Assembly (NCBI GenBank): GCA_022376465.1
Contig: JACDTU010000009.1
Coordinates: forward strand, 496,001 to 560,000
Length of the DNA stretch: 64,000 bases
Direction: 5' to 3'
DNA from: Cubamyces lactineus
Taxonomy: Eukaryota > Basidiomycota > Agaricomycetes > Polyporales > Polyporaceae
The notes under the pieces: generated by a model
Seen by the model: the letters and a program-made list of their open reading frames with translations, nothing else
The model's database searches: none
Told to the model about the DNA's origin: nothing
In this document: one piece after another, positions 1 through 16,967 of the stretch
Numbering within the stretch: position 1 is the stretch's first letter
Layout of the letters: the number at the start of each line of letters is the position of its first letter
Made by a program: the position numbers and the translations under genes

Positions 1-76
1 GCACGCCCACCTTGGCCTTCGGAGGAGCGGCCTTTGGCTTGCAAGCCAGCTTCACAGTCTTCTCAAAGCTCGTCAT
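1..76 (-). CDS. AP180/CALM-type ANTH clathrin adaptor, N-terminal exon (partial)
   Basis: The complement of the left edge opens with ATG at 76-74 and reads MTSFEKTVKLACKPKAAPPK followed by AK. This is the opening of the ANTH domain of AP180/CALM/Yap180 adaptors, with the lysine-rich stretch that in that family binds phosphatidylinositol 4,5-bisphosphate. Such proteins link clathrin to the plasma membrane in endocytosis. After the last Lys codon (13-11) the next bases on this strand are GTGGGC, which I read as a splice donor, so exon 1 probably ends at 11 and the rest of the gene lies outside the window. Only 22 residues are visible. The family call is firm for such a short piece because the motif is distinctive, but nothing can be said about the clathrin-binding tail. 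Confidence 0.78.
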   Translation of the reverse strand, partial: MTSFEKTVKLACKPKAAPPKAKVGV

Positions 77-761
77 GACCCAGAGCGAGAACGACGAGGA
101 GGACCAGGAGGAGGATGTGGGGAGTAGTGTACAAGATGGCGAGGACCACGAGCACGACCGCTCCGGCGACGGTCGCTCAATTACCAGAAATGGCACGACC
201 ACGGACGCTCATCACGGGCGCTTGTTCTATCAGTGAGGTACCCGGCAGCCCGGCCGGACGATTCCGAAGCCAGCCTACACGGCCGGGACGGCCGGGCAGC
301 ATGAGCGCGTGGAGGGAATGCCGTGGCGGGGAAGCCGAGGATTGGGCGTTCCGGAAAGGCTACCGTTCGGCAGGTGTGGGGATGTCGGGCGGCAGGGTCT
401 GCAGAGAATCGACGGTGAGCGATGCCGTGTTCAGGCCGGACGGCATCTGTTGGATGCCATTGCATTCTCATTCCGTTCGGTCAAATCACCATGCCAAGCA
501 CAATCCCCGGCAATACACAACGCTTTCGGCTTCACGAGACCACACATCCTACACAGCTCACATATATACCACTCCCTCCGTCCCGTCCGCCACTGACTCT
601 TCCCCGCCATCTCTACCAGACTCTCCTCGCTCCGGTCCTCGCACACCACCTCCACCGCAGCAACCGCTCCGCTTTCCACCCGCAGCAGAGCGAGGGGTGT
701 AGATGGCTCTCGTGCAGACCATGTTCCCGTGGGTGCTATCTTCCTCCCACCAGCTGCGTCC
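77..761. other. Intergenic: divergent promoter region of the ANTH and mannosidase genes
   Basis: About 690 bases between two divergently transcribed genes. The part nearest the mannosidase start is pyrimidine-rich (about 545-690), as is usual just upstream of fungal starts. Several overlapping open frames cross it on both strands, but none has recognisable protein character or a sensible start. No repeat or RNA gene seen. Confidence 0.5.
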
Positions 762-4146
<3,385 letters not shown>

Positions 4147-4959
4147 GCTCCGTCCGTTATGACACCATCTGCAGGGATTTATGGGCAGGTGGGTTTGCGA
4201 TTCCTCTGCACTCTCTTTTCGCAGAGCTTATAGCTGACCGACCGAACCATTCCGACGCACCCGCTCCGTCCGGCATCCGTCCTCCAGTCGTTCGATCAGG
4301 GGTAAGCATTGACGGTTTGGACGACGGCGGCATGTTGAAAGGGCGGGCGTTCGATAACATCGTGATGGGACCTGGCCGGGGCCGGGGAGGGCTGACGTCG
4401 AGCTTCCCGGTGGAAAGTCATCTGTGAGGGCACCCGCTGCGGAACTCGCGCCCGGCCGACGCGTAAAGTGTACTCGCCCGGCCGCCCCGGGACATAACGG
4501 AGTGCGCCCCATCCGGTGCCGCTCGCGCCTCGCTGCTTATGCTCTTGATCCTGCTTCTGCTATACTGTACGCCTTCTTGGGTTAATGAGAGAACACTAGA
4601 ACTGCAGCTTCGCGTTCGCCGCCGGGGAAACAAGCTTTGCGCGAGCACTTGAGAACTCGGCTGAGGAACTCAGGAGTATATCGCCGGACGTGCGGACTTG
4701 GCGCGAGAGAAGGCTCTTACCCCAGGTTTACCCCAGTCAGCTGACGGGCGGGCCGGGGCGTCCGGGGAGTGGAACGGTGATCGGGCGCAGGGGGATCTGA
4801 GCTGAGACGCGTGGGAGAGCTATCGCGACCCCTGATTCTTGCGATCCTGCTCAATCCAATGCCAGATTAAATACGCGCGCCCCTCCCCGCTCGCCCGCGC
4901 GGTAATATTCCTCCCTTCTCTCTCCCTCTCCTCCTACCTCCACTCATCTCTCTCGCACT
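4147..4959. other. Intergenic between the mannosidase and glycerol kinase genes
   Basis: About 810 bases. It holds the 3' flank of the mannosidase gene and the promoter of glycerol kinase. An AT-rich stretch ATTAAATA near 4866-4873 and a long CT-rich tract (about 4908-4956) directly before the start codon are the only promoter-like signs. No further gene seen. Confidence 0.5.
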
Positions 4960-7277
<2,318 letters not shown>

Positions 7278-7456
7278 AGCGCATCCTCGCTCTCTTGACG
7301 CGCCCCAGGGAAGCGTGAGATCTGGCAGAAGGAAAGAACGAAGTTCTAGCAGCACATTTATTCTGTATACCTAGCTGAAGTGTATGTATTGGTTGTGCTC
7401 GAGTATTCCGTATATGACCACGCTACATACTGTGACTGGTTTTTATTCAGAATCAA

Positions 7457-7537
7457 GGCACTATAGTGTAGCGGTTATCACTTGGGATTCTGACTTAGGT
7501 TGTTCCCAAAACCCAGGTTCGATTCCTGGTAGTGCCT
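7457..7537 (+). tRNA. tRNA-Gln (anticodon CUG) with a 9-nt intron
   Basis: The acceptor stem GGCACTA (7457-7463) pairs perfectly with TAGTGCC (7530-7536); the discriminator is T. The D arm reads GTGTAGCGGTTATCAC, the form usual for fungal tRNA-Gln. The anticodon stem TGGGA pairs with TCCCA. The loop reads TTCTGA, giving anticodon CTG with purine A at 37. Nine bases (CTTAGGTTG) follow position 37, the canonical site for tRNA introns. The T arm CCAGG-TTCGATT-CCTGG is perfect. A run of five Ts at 7557-7561 can serve as the Pol III terminator. An Arg(UCU) reading of a shifted loop was considered, but it needs a worse anticodon stem. The gene sits in the short gap between the convergent ends of glycerol kinase and the copper ATPase. 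Confidence 0.92.
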
Positions 7538-7744
7538 CTGAAGTCCAGTCTGTTTCTTTTTCAAGCCTCGATGAACAATAACTTCTTGTGTCTCAAACTT
7601 GTAGACATCCCACACAGCATGATAAGCCACAGATACTAGTGCATCGGGCAAGATACATCGTAACAAATAGAAAATAGATAAGCAAGACATAACGAGCGAA
7701 CGAACGGCACTGACAGTCCACATACACGCAGAGTCCGGCTACAA

Positions 7745-10700
7745 TCATACATTCTCGCTCATTTCTACAGGCAATTGACTGTACCCCGCCAAGTCCCGCC
7801 GTCCACGCACGACGCCACGCACGGCCTCCCACGCCTCCCCGAGCGCGTTCCGCGCGGTGTCGAGCATCGTCTCGCGGTGCACGGTCTCCCCGGGCATGAG
7901 GCTCGACTCGGGGCGGACCCACCACTTGAGCGCGAGGGAGCTCGTGACGACGCTGACGGACGAGAACGCCATGGCGGCCGCGGCGCCCATGGGGGGCAGG
8001 CTGAGGCCGAGGGGGAGGAAGAAGCCCATGGCGAGCGGGATGCCGAGCACGTTGTAGAGGCACGCCCAGACGAGGTTGCGCCGGATCGTCGCGAAGATCG
8101 CGCGCGAGAGGTGCAGCGCGGCGACGACGTCGAGCAGGTCGGAGCGCATGAGGACGATGTCGGCCGCTTCGATCGCGACGGAGGTCCCGGATGAGAGCGC
8201 GATACCGACCGACGCGGCGACGAGGGAGGGGGAGTCGTTGATGCCGTCGCCGACCTGCACAATCCATGAGTTCATAACCATAATCAATAAAAAGGGCAAA
8301 CAAACTGCGCACGTACCATGGCCACGCCGCCACCATACTTCTCCATGAGCTCCGTCACGACGGACGCCTTGCCCTTCGGGCTCATGTTCGCCCACACGTT
8401 GCCTGGCTTGATGCCAACCTGCTTCGCGACGGCCATCGCGGTACCCTTCGCGTCTCCAGTCATCATGTTCACCTCGATGCCCATGTCCTGGAGCGCCTTG
8501 ATGGCGTATGCCGAAGATGGACGGGGAGCATCCGAGAGTGCGATCGCGAGGACCGGTACGGGGGGCTTGCTCGAAGGCGCAAGCGCGACGAAGATCGAAG
8601 TGCGGCCCTGGTGCTCTTCCTCGGAGTTGAATGCAGCGAGGGCGGTGGGCAGCTGGGTGTCGCCGTCCTGCAGGACGAAGCGCGCGTTGCCAACACGGAC
8701 GGTGTACTTGCCTTTGCCGCCGGGTAGAATTATGTCCGCCTGTACGCCCGCACCGGTGACGCTCTCGAAGGAGTTGATGGTGACCTCGGGAATGGGGACC
8801 AAAGACTTGTTCAGAAGCTCTTTGCCGTACACCGCTACAGCCTTCGCGAGGGGATGTTCTGAACGTGCTTCCGTCGCGGCGACCATAGCGACCACCTCCG
8901 CCCGCGTGACGTTCCCGAGACACTTCGTCGTGAGAGGAGCTTCATCGAGGGACTGCGGAGCGTCGTGCACAAACGTCTGCAGATCACTGTGGTCGCTGGA
9001 CGGCGCCCACGCAGTTGCCGCAACGGTCAGTTTGCCTTGCGTAACAGTACCCGTCTTGTCGAGAACGATGCGGTTGATGAACCGGCTTGCCTCGAGGGCT
9101 CGTCCGCCTTTGATGAGGATGCCGTTCTTGGCTCCCATACCGGTCCCGACCATGATCGCGGTAGGAGTACTCAAACCGAGCGCGCAGGGGCATGCGACCA
9201 CCACAACGGAGATGCAAAGCTGAAGGCAAACTGCGAGCTTCGACGCGCCGTGCATGCGGAACTGAGAGGGAAGCGACTCATCGCTCACAACGTGCGAGAT
9301 GACCATCCATGCAGCAAAGGTGATGAGGGAGAGCGAGATGACGGTGGGGACGAAGTACCCGGCGACCTTGTCCGCGAAGGCCTGGATGGGTGCCTTGGAC
9401 GTCTGCGCCTCCTCGACAAGCTTCACTATCTGGGCGAGCGCGGTGTCCTTGCCGGCACGAGTGACAATCATATCGAACGTCCCGAGGCCGTTGACGGTGC
9501 CGCCGATGACGCTATCTCCGGGTTGCTTGAGCACGGGGATGGGTTCACCGGTGACCGCGCTCTCGTCCACGGTTGATGTACCCCGCAGGACCGTTCCATC
9601 GGCCGGGACTTTGTCACCTGGCACGAGCTTGACGGTGTCGCCCACCTGGACAAGCTCAGTCGGTATCTTCTTCTCCTGCGTGCAGGCTGGAGCGTCCGTG
9701 TAGATGGTCGCCATGGAGGGTGCCAAAGCCATCAGATCTGTGAGAGCAGCACTGGTTTTGCCCTTGGCTCGGTTCTCGAGATACCGTCCAAGAGAGACAA
9801 ACATGATGAGCATAGTGCTGGTGTCGAAGAAAACCATTGGGTGGTACTCCATGTGCGGGCTCAATGCAGCAAAGATCATCGCGCCGACAGAGTATACATA
9901 GGCCGCTGACGTTCCAAGGGCGATGAGCACGTCCATGGTGGCGCTTCCATGCTTCAAGGACTTGTAGGCGTTCTTGTAGAACTTCTGTCCAAGCCAGAAG
10001 AGCGCGGGAGTGGTGAGAGAGAACGCTAGGACATCGCCAAGGTAGACACCGCGACACATCTTGAATTCGACGATCGGGGCGAGGAAGGGTATCTTCTTGG
10101 CGATCATTGTGATAAAGAAGACCGGAATTGCGAAGACGAGACTCCATTGGAAGCGCGAACGCCACTCCTGGATCTCCTTCGTACGTGTGAGCGAGCGTAA
10201 TTGCGTGGCGTCCTCTTGGTCAGAGACCATAGCGTCGAAGCCCATCTCTTCTATTCGTTCGACCAATTCTCGGGGACCGACCATAGTCCTGTCGAACTCG
10301 ACCTTGCAAGTTTCTGTCGCCAGCGAGACAGCTACGCTGGAGACCCCAGGCATTGCGCCTAGTTCCTTCTCGACGGTGGATGTACATGACGAACAGGTCA
10401 TGCCATAAATGCGAAGGGTGATGGTATCTGATCGTGTTGGTGGGATGAGCGTAGCATCGAATCCTATGTCAGAAATCTCCTACAGAGACCGTCAGCCATA
10501 TGGACAAACATAGAGCACATGCACCCCGGAGAAGAGTAAGCCTGGTAAAAATACGGCGTAACCACATATGTACAGTGGCGTGCAAGTACTGGACGGGATC
10601 AGCGGGTCTCATGGATAGACAGGCCTATTTATATATGCAGCAGAGACCAAGCGACCTTGGTTACTTGACTCGCGCTAGCTCCCATATGATTGCCTCTGCA

Positions 10701-11253
10701 CTGCGGAGGCCAGGAGGCGGGTCTCAATCATATAGTTCGTTGGGGGCTGTTGCCAGCCGCAAAACCTAGCGTATAGCAACCCGCCACAACGCACTGAGCA
10801 CACGGAAGATGGCTATACACGGCGGGCCAGACTGATATTCGAACGGTCGCCCGTACTGCTCACTTGCCTTGACGCTGCAGCACGACAGTCAAAAGGCAAG
10901 TACTTACGCTGACGATCTTGTCTGGGTCCCAAACCGCAGGGTCGTATTCGACCACCCCGCGCTCAGCGAGCAGTGCAACTTTGACTGAGTGAATGCCTGG
11001 TTGTGATCGCAGCATGCCCTCTATGGACTATTCGTACTTCAACAACACACACGCATGCGATGCGGAGACGTGCACGCACCTCCACACATGCGCCGCAAGT
11101 CATGCCCTCGATCCTCAGCTCGCACTTCTCCGACCCCGATCCGCTGCCTAGGACAAGTGGTTCATCTTCGGCCACAGGAAGCTCTAGCTTTCCAGAAGTG
11201 GGGGTTCGAGGTGACCGAAGGATACTGTTGAACGCAGCGGACAGACCGTCCAT
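7745..11253 (-). CDS. CCC2: Copper-transporting P1B-type ATPase
   Basis: Pumps Cu(I) into the late secretory pathway, where it is loaded onto multicopper oxidases (Fet3-type ferroxidases, laccases). Start ATG 11253 (MDGLSAAFNSILRS). Two heavy-metal-associated domains carry GMTCGACVE and GMTCSSCTSTVE. Then come the membrane helices, the actuator loop SAVTGEPIPV, the copper-selective VVACPCALGLSTPTA, the phosphorylation site DKTGTVTQG, the P1B-specific SEHPLAKAVAVYG, MMTGDAKGTAMAVA, the hinge VGDGINDSPSL, and MGAAAAMAFSSVSVVTSS in the last helix pair. Stop TGA at 7747-7745. Introns: one inside the first metal domain, one of about 430 nt (10480-10907), and one short intron just before VGDGIND. 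The nucleotide-domain motif reads TGDAKGTA where most relatives have Asn after TGD, a point of natural variation. The total length is just under 1000 residues, normal for the family. Confidence 0.95.
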
Positions 11254-12477
11254 GATCACAGGAAGAAGTCGATTAGGTAGAGTGTTCGGGCCACGTCGGA
11301 GGTGATAAATAAGAGGAAGAGATGTAAAGGAGCGCCTGCGCTGAGTGTCGGTATTTCTCGGCGGTGCCTGAGGATGAGAGAGCGAAGTGAAGCCGAGCTT
11401 ACGCAGCGGACGGAGGGTGAACGGTACGGTGAGAGTCTCCAGGAGGGACTCGCGCGGTGCCCGGCAGTGGCTGAGGCACTTTCGCGCGCCTGACTAAGAC
11501 TGCATTTCTCACGTTTCATCCGACTATCGCTGTCCTCATTGTCAGATGCGCATCCGCCATTGTCTCCTATACGTGTTGTCAGAACCTGAAGACATCCAGT
11601 AGTGTGTTTAGGGATATGATAGATGTCCAACTTGGTATGCTGGAAGTCAGCAGTACAGCTGATAAGATAATTCGCGTCCGCCGCAGAATGTGCTCGTGGG
11701 TCGAGATTGACGCCCGTAAATAGCGCGGTTTGTCCTTGCCATCCACTTGCGCTTCAAACTTACAATCCGTATTCATATTCGCAGGATTTGTTCTAGTTAT
11801 TGTATCATACGGGGTATGGTACGTGCTACCGGTATGATTAGAGCGCAAGTAGCTTCCGGGTGAGCCTAGTATGCACATTTCTATGCACACTACGGGCTCA
11901 TGAGCTTTCGACGCTGTTGCTCGGTTGAACAGCCTTTGTGGCTGGTGAATGTGGCTGATGAATGTATGGCACAGGCCAGCAGGGTGCTCATCTCAGTTGT
12001 ACAATAAGAGGCTGTGCTAGCTTCGTTGACAAGGGGTAACCATAATACCGCTGCCGAGGAATGCACATTGCAGAGGAAAGCTGCGATAACTACTGTGTTG
12101 AAGCTCAGAGTTGACTAAGCGACTGGAACATCGGCAGCTGAGGCTGCTGAGCAACGTTGACCATTGGATTGTAATTAGGTAAACTTATTATATGATTTCC
12201 ATAGGATTCTCTCCGATGAGCTAGAGCCAAAGTAACGGTCAGTGGACGTCGGAGCTCAGAATGGTCGAATGAAGTACGAGAGCCACGTGGGCGTAAGTAG
12301 GTTCATCCCAACCCAAGCGCCCATTGAAGACTCCGAGTCAGTCGGATTCGATTGCTCACAAACTAGCCGCAAGAACAGCCTGACCGTACCAGCAGTTCCA
12401 ACTGCGTTGTACAGAGCCCCGGCGTGCATTCGCATCTTCGAACCTAAAACACCGATCAAACAGAGTCCCGCAAGAGG
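11254..12477. other. Intergenic between divergent CCC2 and PRO2 genes
   Basis: About 1.2 kb of shared upstream sequence. I found no coding signal, repeat or RNA gene. Short open frames on both strands lack recognisable composition. No obvious TATA or binding motif stands out. Confidence 0.5.
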
Positions 12478-14059
12478 ATGCCGGGGGACAACGCCGCAGC
12501 AAGCATAGCGAAAGCCGCCAAGGCTGCGTTCGAGGCTTCGCAGCTCATTCCTTCATCGGAAAGGGCTCGGGCACTCTATGAAATCCGAAAAGAGCTCGAG
12601 GCGGCAAAGGATGCTATCCTTGCGGCCAACCGCGCCGATCTTGAAGTACGTCTACCGTAATCTTTGCGACAATTTCGAGTGGCCTGACTGCTGTGGACTT
12701 GATAGGCTGCGCAAAAAGAGGTCGATGCGGGGCGCATGTCGAGCTCCTTGCTCAAGCGCCTCGATCTGACGAAGGGGGACAAGTGGGAGTCCATGTTGCA
12801 GGGCGTCACTGACGTCGCTGAACTCCCCGATCCTACCGGCAATGTAACATACGCGAATGAGCTCGACGATGGACTTGAGCTCTACCGAGTATCTTGCCCT
12901 ATCGGTGTCTTGCTCGTAATCTTCGAGGCACGCCCGGAAGTCGTCGTTAACATCGCGGCGCTTGCTATCAAGTCCGGTATGAGCTCTGTTTATTATCAAG
13001 ATCCTGAGGGCGAATCAAGGCTTACAATTATTCACCACAGGAAATGCGGCCATCCTGAAGGGTGGAAAAGAGTCAAACGAGACTTCGCAGTTGCTCTCGA
13101 AAGCCATCCAGACCGCCCTCTCCAAGACCGCGATTCCATCAACATATATCCAAGCCATCCAGACCAGGGCAGAGGTGTCCGCATTGCTGGAGCTCGACCA
13201 GTACATCGACCTCGTCATCCCGCGGGGCAGTAACAGCCTCGTGCGCAACATTCAGAACAACACGAGAATCCCAGTGATGGGCCACGCCGACGGCCTGTGC
13301 TCCGTCTTCATCGATGAGTCTGCAGACGTCAAGAAGGCGGTCCGCATCGCTGTTGATTCCAAGGTACAGCGCCTCCGCCTCCCCTCAGGGACGCGATGAT
13401 TATCATTCATGTGCTCACAGTCGAATATATTCTTTTGTTCACAGACGGACTATCCTGCCGCATGCAACGCCGCAGAGACGCTGATCCTGCATGAAAAAAC
13501 CCTGTCCACGGTCTGGCCTGAAGTCGCCAAGGCGCTCCTGGCAGCAGATGTGACGCTCCTGTGCGACGAGCCCTCCCTCGCCGTACTCCGTTCCCTCTCT
13601 CCTGCCCCCGCCAACTTCGCCTCGCACGTTCAGCCGTCGACCCCAGAAGCATACTCGACAGAACATCTCAGTCTCACGCTGTCCGTCAAGACGCTCCCGT
13701 CGCTCGGGGACGCCATAAAGTGGATCAACGCGCACTCGTCGCACCACACTGACAGCATCGTTACCGAGGACGAGCGCGCAGCGTCGACGTTCTGCCGAGG
13801 AGTCGACTCTGCAGGGACGTTTGTCAACGCGAGCACCCGTTTCGCAGACGGGTTTAGGTATGGATTTGGCACGGAGGTGGGTATTAGTACCGGGCGGATC
13901 CACGCGCGTGGGCCTGTCGGATTGGAGGGCCTGGTAACGTACAAGTACATGATGAGGAGCAAGGGCGAGCAGGGCCATGTGGTGGGCGAGTTCGGTGCGG
14001 GAGAGGGTAAGAAAAGGTACAAACACAGAAAGTTCGATGCAGCGCATGTTCCGTTCTGA
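12478..14059 (+). CDS. PRO2: Gamma-glutamyl phosphate reductase (proline biosynthesis)
   Basis: Reduces gamma-glutamyl phosphate to glutamate-5-semialdehyde with NADPH, the second step from glutamate to proline. ATG 12478 starts MPGDNAAASIAKAAKAAFEA. Diagnostic blocks are NRADLE, SCPIGVLLVIFEARPEVVVN (cofactor region), GNAAILKGGKESNETSQLL, IDLVIPRGSNSLVRNIQNNT, VMGHADGLCSVFID, and the catalytic-cysteine block TDYPAACNAAETLILHE. The C-terminus has FVNASTRFADGFRYGFGTEV and RGPVGLEGLVTYKYMM. Three introns, near 12643, 12977 and 13363, each join these blocks in frame. Stop TGA 14057-14059. The protein is about 450 residues, as expected for a stand-alone Pro2 rather than a fused P5CS. Confidence 0.96.
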
Positions 14060-14202
14060 GGAGCACAGGAAGCCTTGACATTGCAGAGCGCGACGGGATG
14101 TATGTGTGCGATTAACAAATACTATATGCGGGGAATATGTGTACAGATAATGTGCAGTATGGAAGCCGGCGGGACCGAGTCCGGGCAGGGACGCGCGGAA
14201 TG

Positions 14203-15767
14203 TCATGATGCCGCCTCCTCCAGCTTGGCCTTCTTATCCGACTGCGCATCGCCGCCATCGTCTTCGGCTTTCCGCTTTACCGCTCCGTTTGTAGGCGTGG
14301 GCGTTGCGCCATTGGTATCCACATTCTTCTTTTTCTTCTTGACTAGGCCGGTCAAGTCGTGTACCTCGGTTGATGCAGCGGGCGCAGCCGCTGGTGCAGA
14401 ATTGAGCTCGGCATCCAAGGCCTTCGCCGCCAGCTCTGGAGCCGACCCTGTCGGCTCATTTGGTGCACTCTTCAGCTCCTCGACCTTTACACTGTGATCA
14501 GCGGAAGAATAAGCTATCTGTGAAGCCTGCCCACCTTCAGAGCAAGATCTTCCCGCAGACCCTGAAGCTCCTTCTCTTCTGCCTCCATTTGGCTCTTTGT
14601 CATGTGCACGATGGCATCGTCTCCCAATATGCGTGGGCCAGTGGCTTTGCCTTTGCCTTTTACGTCTTCTTTACTCTGTGGCGGTTCGGGCTTGACAAGC
14701 CCCTGGCCGCTGAGGGCGTCCCGCAATTCTGCTAGACGTGCTTCTACGCTGTCTAAAGCGCGCTCCGCGTGAACAATAGCGTCTCCGAGCCTGCCCGACG
14801 TGAGGTCGAGGACGATACTGAGTTTATAGTGGGCCTCAGCGATCTGTCTCGAGGAGAGGGGGAGTAGATCGGTCTTCAAAGAGAGGCCGGCGGAGTAGTC
14901 TGTAATCGCCTGGTCGAACTTTTCTGCAGATGCCTTGAGTGGGTGACGCAGACTACGTTCTAGAAAGGAGTTGACGTACCGGTTTCGAGAGAGACGTCGC
15001 CCAGGGTGATGTAAGTGTCTGCCAGCTTGAGTTTGACCTCATCGGATTCGTCTTGTTGTTTCTCGTATATGGCACGCGCCAGGTCGAGTACTTCCCACGC
15101 GGCGTTGAAGTCATCTTCCGGTTCGGCCTCATCATCCTCCTGCTCTTCGGCAGCATCGAGTTCGTCCGCAGCCTTCTGGGCTTCGGCGAACAGGTCAACC
15201 GCGATATCTTCGCCATGATGCTCGTCATCCGCGTCTCCGGAGAAGGAAAGGAACGCTCCACTGTTCGCCGTATCTAGGGGACAGATGCACAGATGTGGGG
15301 CTAAGCGGACAGCAATCGGCACGCACACAACTGCACGCATACGCACCATTGGCGTCCTCCAGAAGCGCGTCGTCCGGTTCCTGCTTTCCAAGCACGGAAC
15401 TCTGAGCTATAGCGTTCTCCAGCAGAGCCTTTCCATACGCGAAGTACAAGTCCGCGGTCTCGGATGCCTTCTCGCCATACTTCTTTGTGCTGTCAAGTGC
15501 CACCACGGATATGATCAGAACGCGCTGCGGATGCATAGCGAACGTGTCACATACGCTATTTCAAGAGCAGAGGCATAGTGCTCGACCGACTGCTCGTACT
15601 TTTTGAGCGCGAAAGCGCGTTTAGCGTGTTCGATGGTGTCCTCGAGTGACATGGCTGGGACCGCAGTGGTCTCGGACGTGGCTGTGGGCTTCTCCGTATC
15701 GCTGCAAGATATCCAGCGCGGTTAGCACATGTTTCACGTGCGTAAAGCTGTGTCTGACATACGCCAT
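14203..15767 (-). CDS. Histone chaperone of the NASP/Sim3/Hif1 family (SHNi-TPR)
   Basis: These proteins hold soluble histone H3-H4 dimers and pass them on for chromatin assembly. The start is a tiny first exon: ATG GC at 15767-15763, a GTATGT donor, then an exon from 15701 that completes MADTEKPTATSETTAVPAMS and LEDTIEHAKRAFALKKYEQS, a TPR helix. After two more TPR segments interrupted by an acidic stretch (AADELDAAEEQEDDEAEPED, the acid loop typical of this family) comes the interrupted fourth repeat with RQIAEAHYKLSIVLDLTSGR. The C-terminus has EVHDLTGLVKKKKK and a basic nuclear-localisation-like tail, as in NASP orthologues. Stop TGA at 14205-14203. Its start faces the dynactin-like gene across 256 bp. 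Confidence 0.85.
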
Positions 15768-16023
15768 TCGTGTGGATGAGGACGTGCAGAGAAGACGGAG
15801 AGTGTGGACGGAGGCAAGGAGGATGCGGCAGAACGCGTCTCGTGTGTGAACTTGACGCGGCAGTAAGCGCCCGTGCCACACTCGCGCCCGGGCGCCTGCG
15901 TCGTCCGCGTCGCTCACTCCGGATCCGTCACCGCCATCGCGCTCCCCGTTGTCCCCGCACCGCCCGCCGTCGCTGTCTGCCCGCCTTCTGTGTCGCTCGA
16001 CCGACTCCACCGACGTCGTCAAT

Positions 16024-16967
16024 ATGACTGCAATTGGAAGCGTCTTCTTGGGCGACGTGCAACGCCAGCGCGTGCTCTCGTCTTCCACCCCGCCCTCCTC
16101 ACCGCCCCCGCATCTCAGCAACAACGGCGCGCCATACAGCTTCAGCGATGTCGACATCGACGATGCTGTCGAAAGGAAACCCCAGCAGCCCGCTCCGCTC
16201 CCTATTAGCCCTATGCTGTCCCTTGAGCTGCGGCTAAGATGGCTCGAAACGCTACTCCTCGGTGCAAAACATGATGCCCACGAGCAAGCGGTTAAGACAA
16301 GCACAAGAACAGAGAAACTCAAAGAGGGTGAGACACTAGTCAGGCGTGCGGAGGAGCTGCAGCGCAAGCTCGACAGCGTCGTCCAAAGCAGCGATGGTCT
16401 GAAACGTTTCATGGATCGATGTAAGGGCTGGTGGAGTCTTTGCGCGCGCGCCTTACGGGACTAATTCTTCCTAGACGAACAGTATTCACATCTACTTACG
16501 CCGCAATTTGCCCTGTCTGGGACACTTCCCGTGAATCCGCCGACATATGAGAACATGTCCGCGAGCGAGCTCGAGGCTTTCCTAACCGAGATGGAGTCGG
16601 ATATTCGCGCAGCCGAGCGCGACTTACGTGAAATCAGCGCATTGGAGAGCAAAGGTGTCACGGGCGCGGGAAAACTAGCCGATTATGAGGCTCTGCAGCC
16701 CCGATTAGAGGCATTGCTCAAGGCACACGACGAGGACCTCCATATGGCGGCCGAGCTTGAGAAGCGCATAGCGCTCCTTATGGATCGCTATGCTACCAAC
16801 GTCAGTCTCACTCGATTCATTTCCTTCATATCGTGTTGACTCTGCATCAGGTTGATACACTTTCTGAGCTGTTTATCTCGTGGGACGAAACGATCAGAGA
16901 CGCGGAAGAGGAAGTCCAGAGGATGGAGCGGGACCGAGCAGAGCGGCGCAAGCTCGGCTACGATTAG
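16024..16967 (+). CDS. Probable dynactin subunit 3 (p22/p24-like) coiled-coil protein
   Basis: The protein starts at ATG 16024 (MTAIGSVFLGDVQRQRVLSS) with a Ser/Pro-rich leader. It then becomes almost wholly helical: LELRLRWLETLLLGAKHD, LVRRAEELQRKLDSVVQSSD, LKRFMDRYEQYSHLL, a second coiled coil around LEKRIALLMDRYATNVDTLS, and the end ELFISWDETIRDAEEEV followed by RRKLGYD. The order of features (short helix with W, long coil, segment around YEQY, final coil ending in a W-D motif) matches dynactin p24, which sits in the shoulder of the dynein adaptor complex. Two introns; the first splits the Tyr codon of RYEQY, the second lies after RYATN. Stop TAG 16965-16967. The match rests on pattern rather than strong identity, so another coiled-coil family is possible. 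Confidence 0.6.

Noticed and set aside
7485..7500. Alternative reading of the tRNA as Arg(UCU)
   Set aside because: Shifting the loop gives a poorer anticodon stem and intron site, while the D arm and loop agree with known fungal tRNA-Gln(CUG).
13439..14206. Minus-strand frame of 255 codons opposite PRO2
   Set aside because: Lies entirely antisense to well-supported PRO2 exons, and its protein has no domain character; a shadow frame of GC-rich coding DNA.
15621..16412. Minus-strand frame of 263 codons over the NASP/dynactin promoter
   Set aside because: Overlaps both divergent genes on the opposite strand and shows Ser/Arg-rich nonsense composition.
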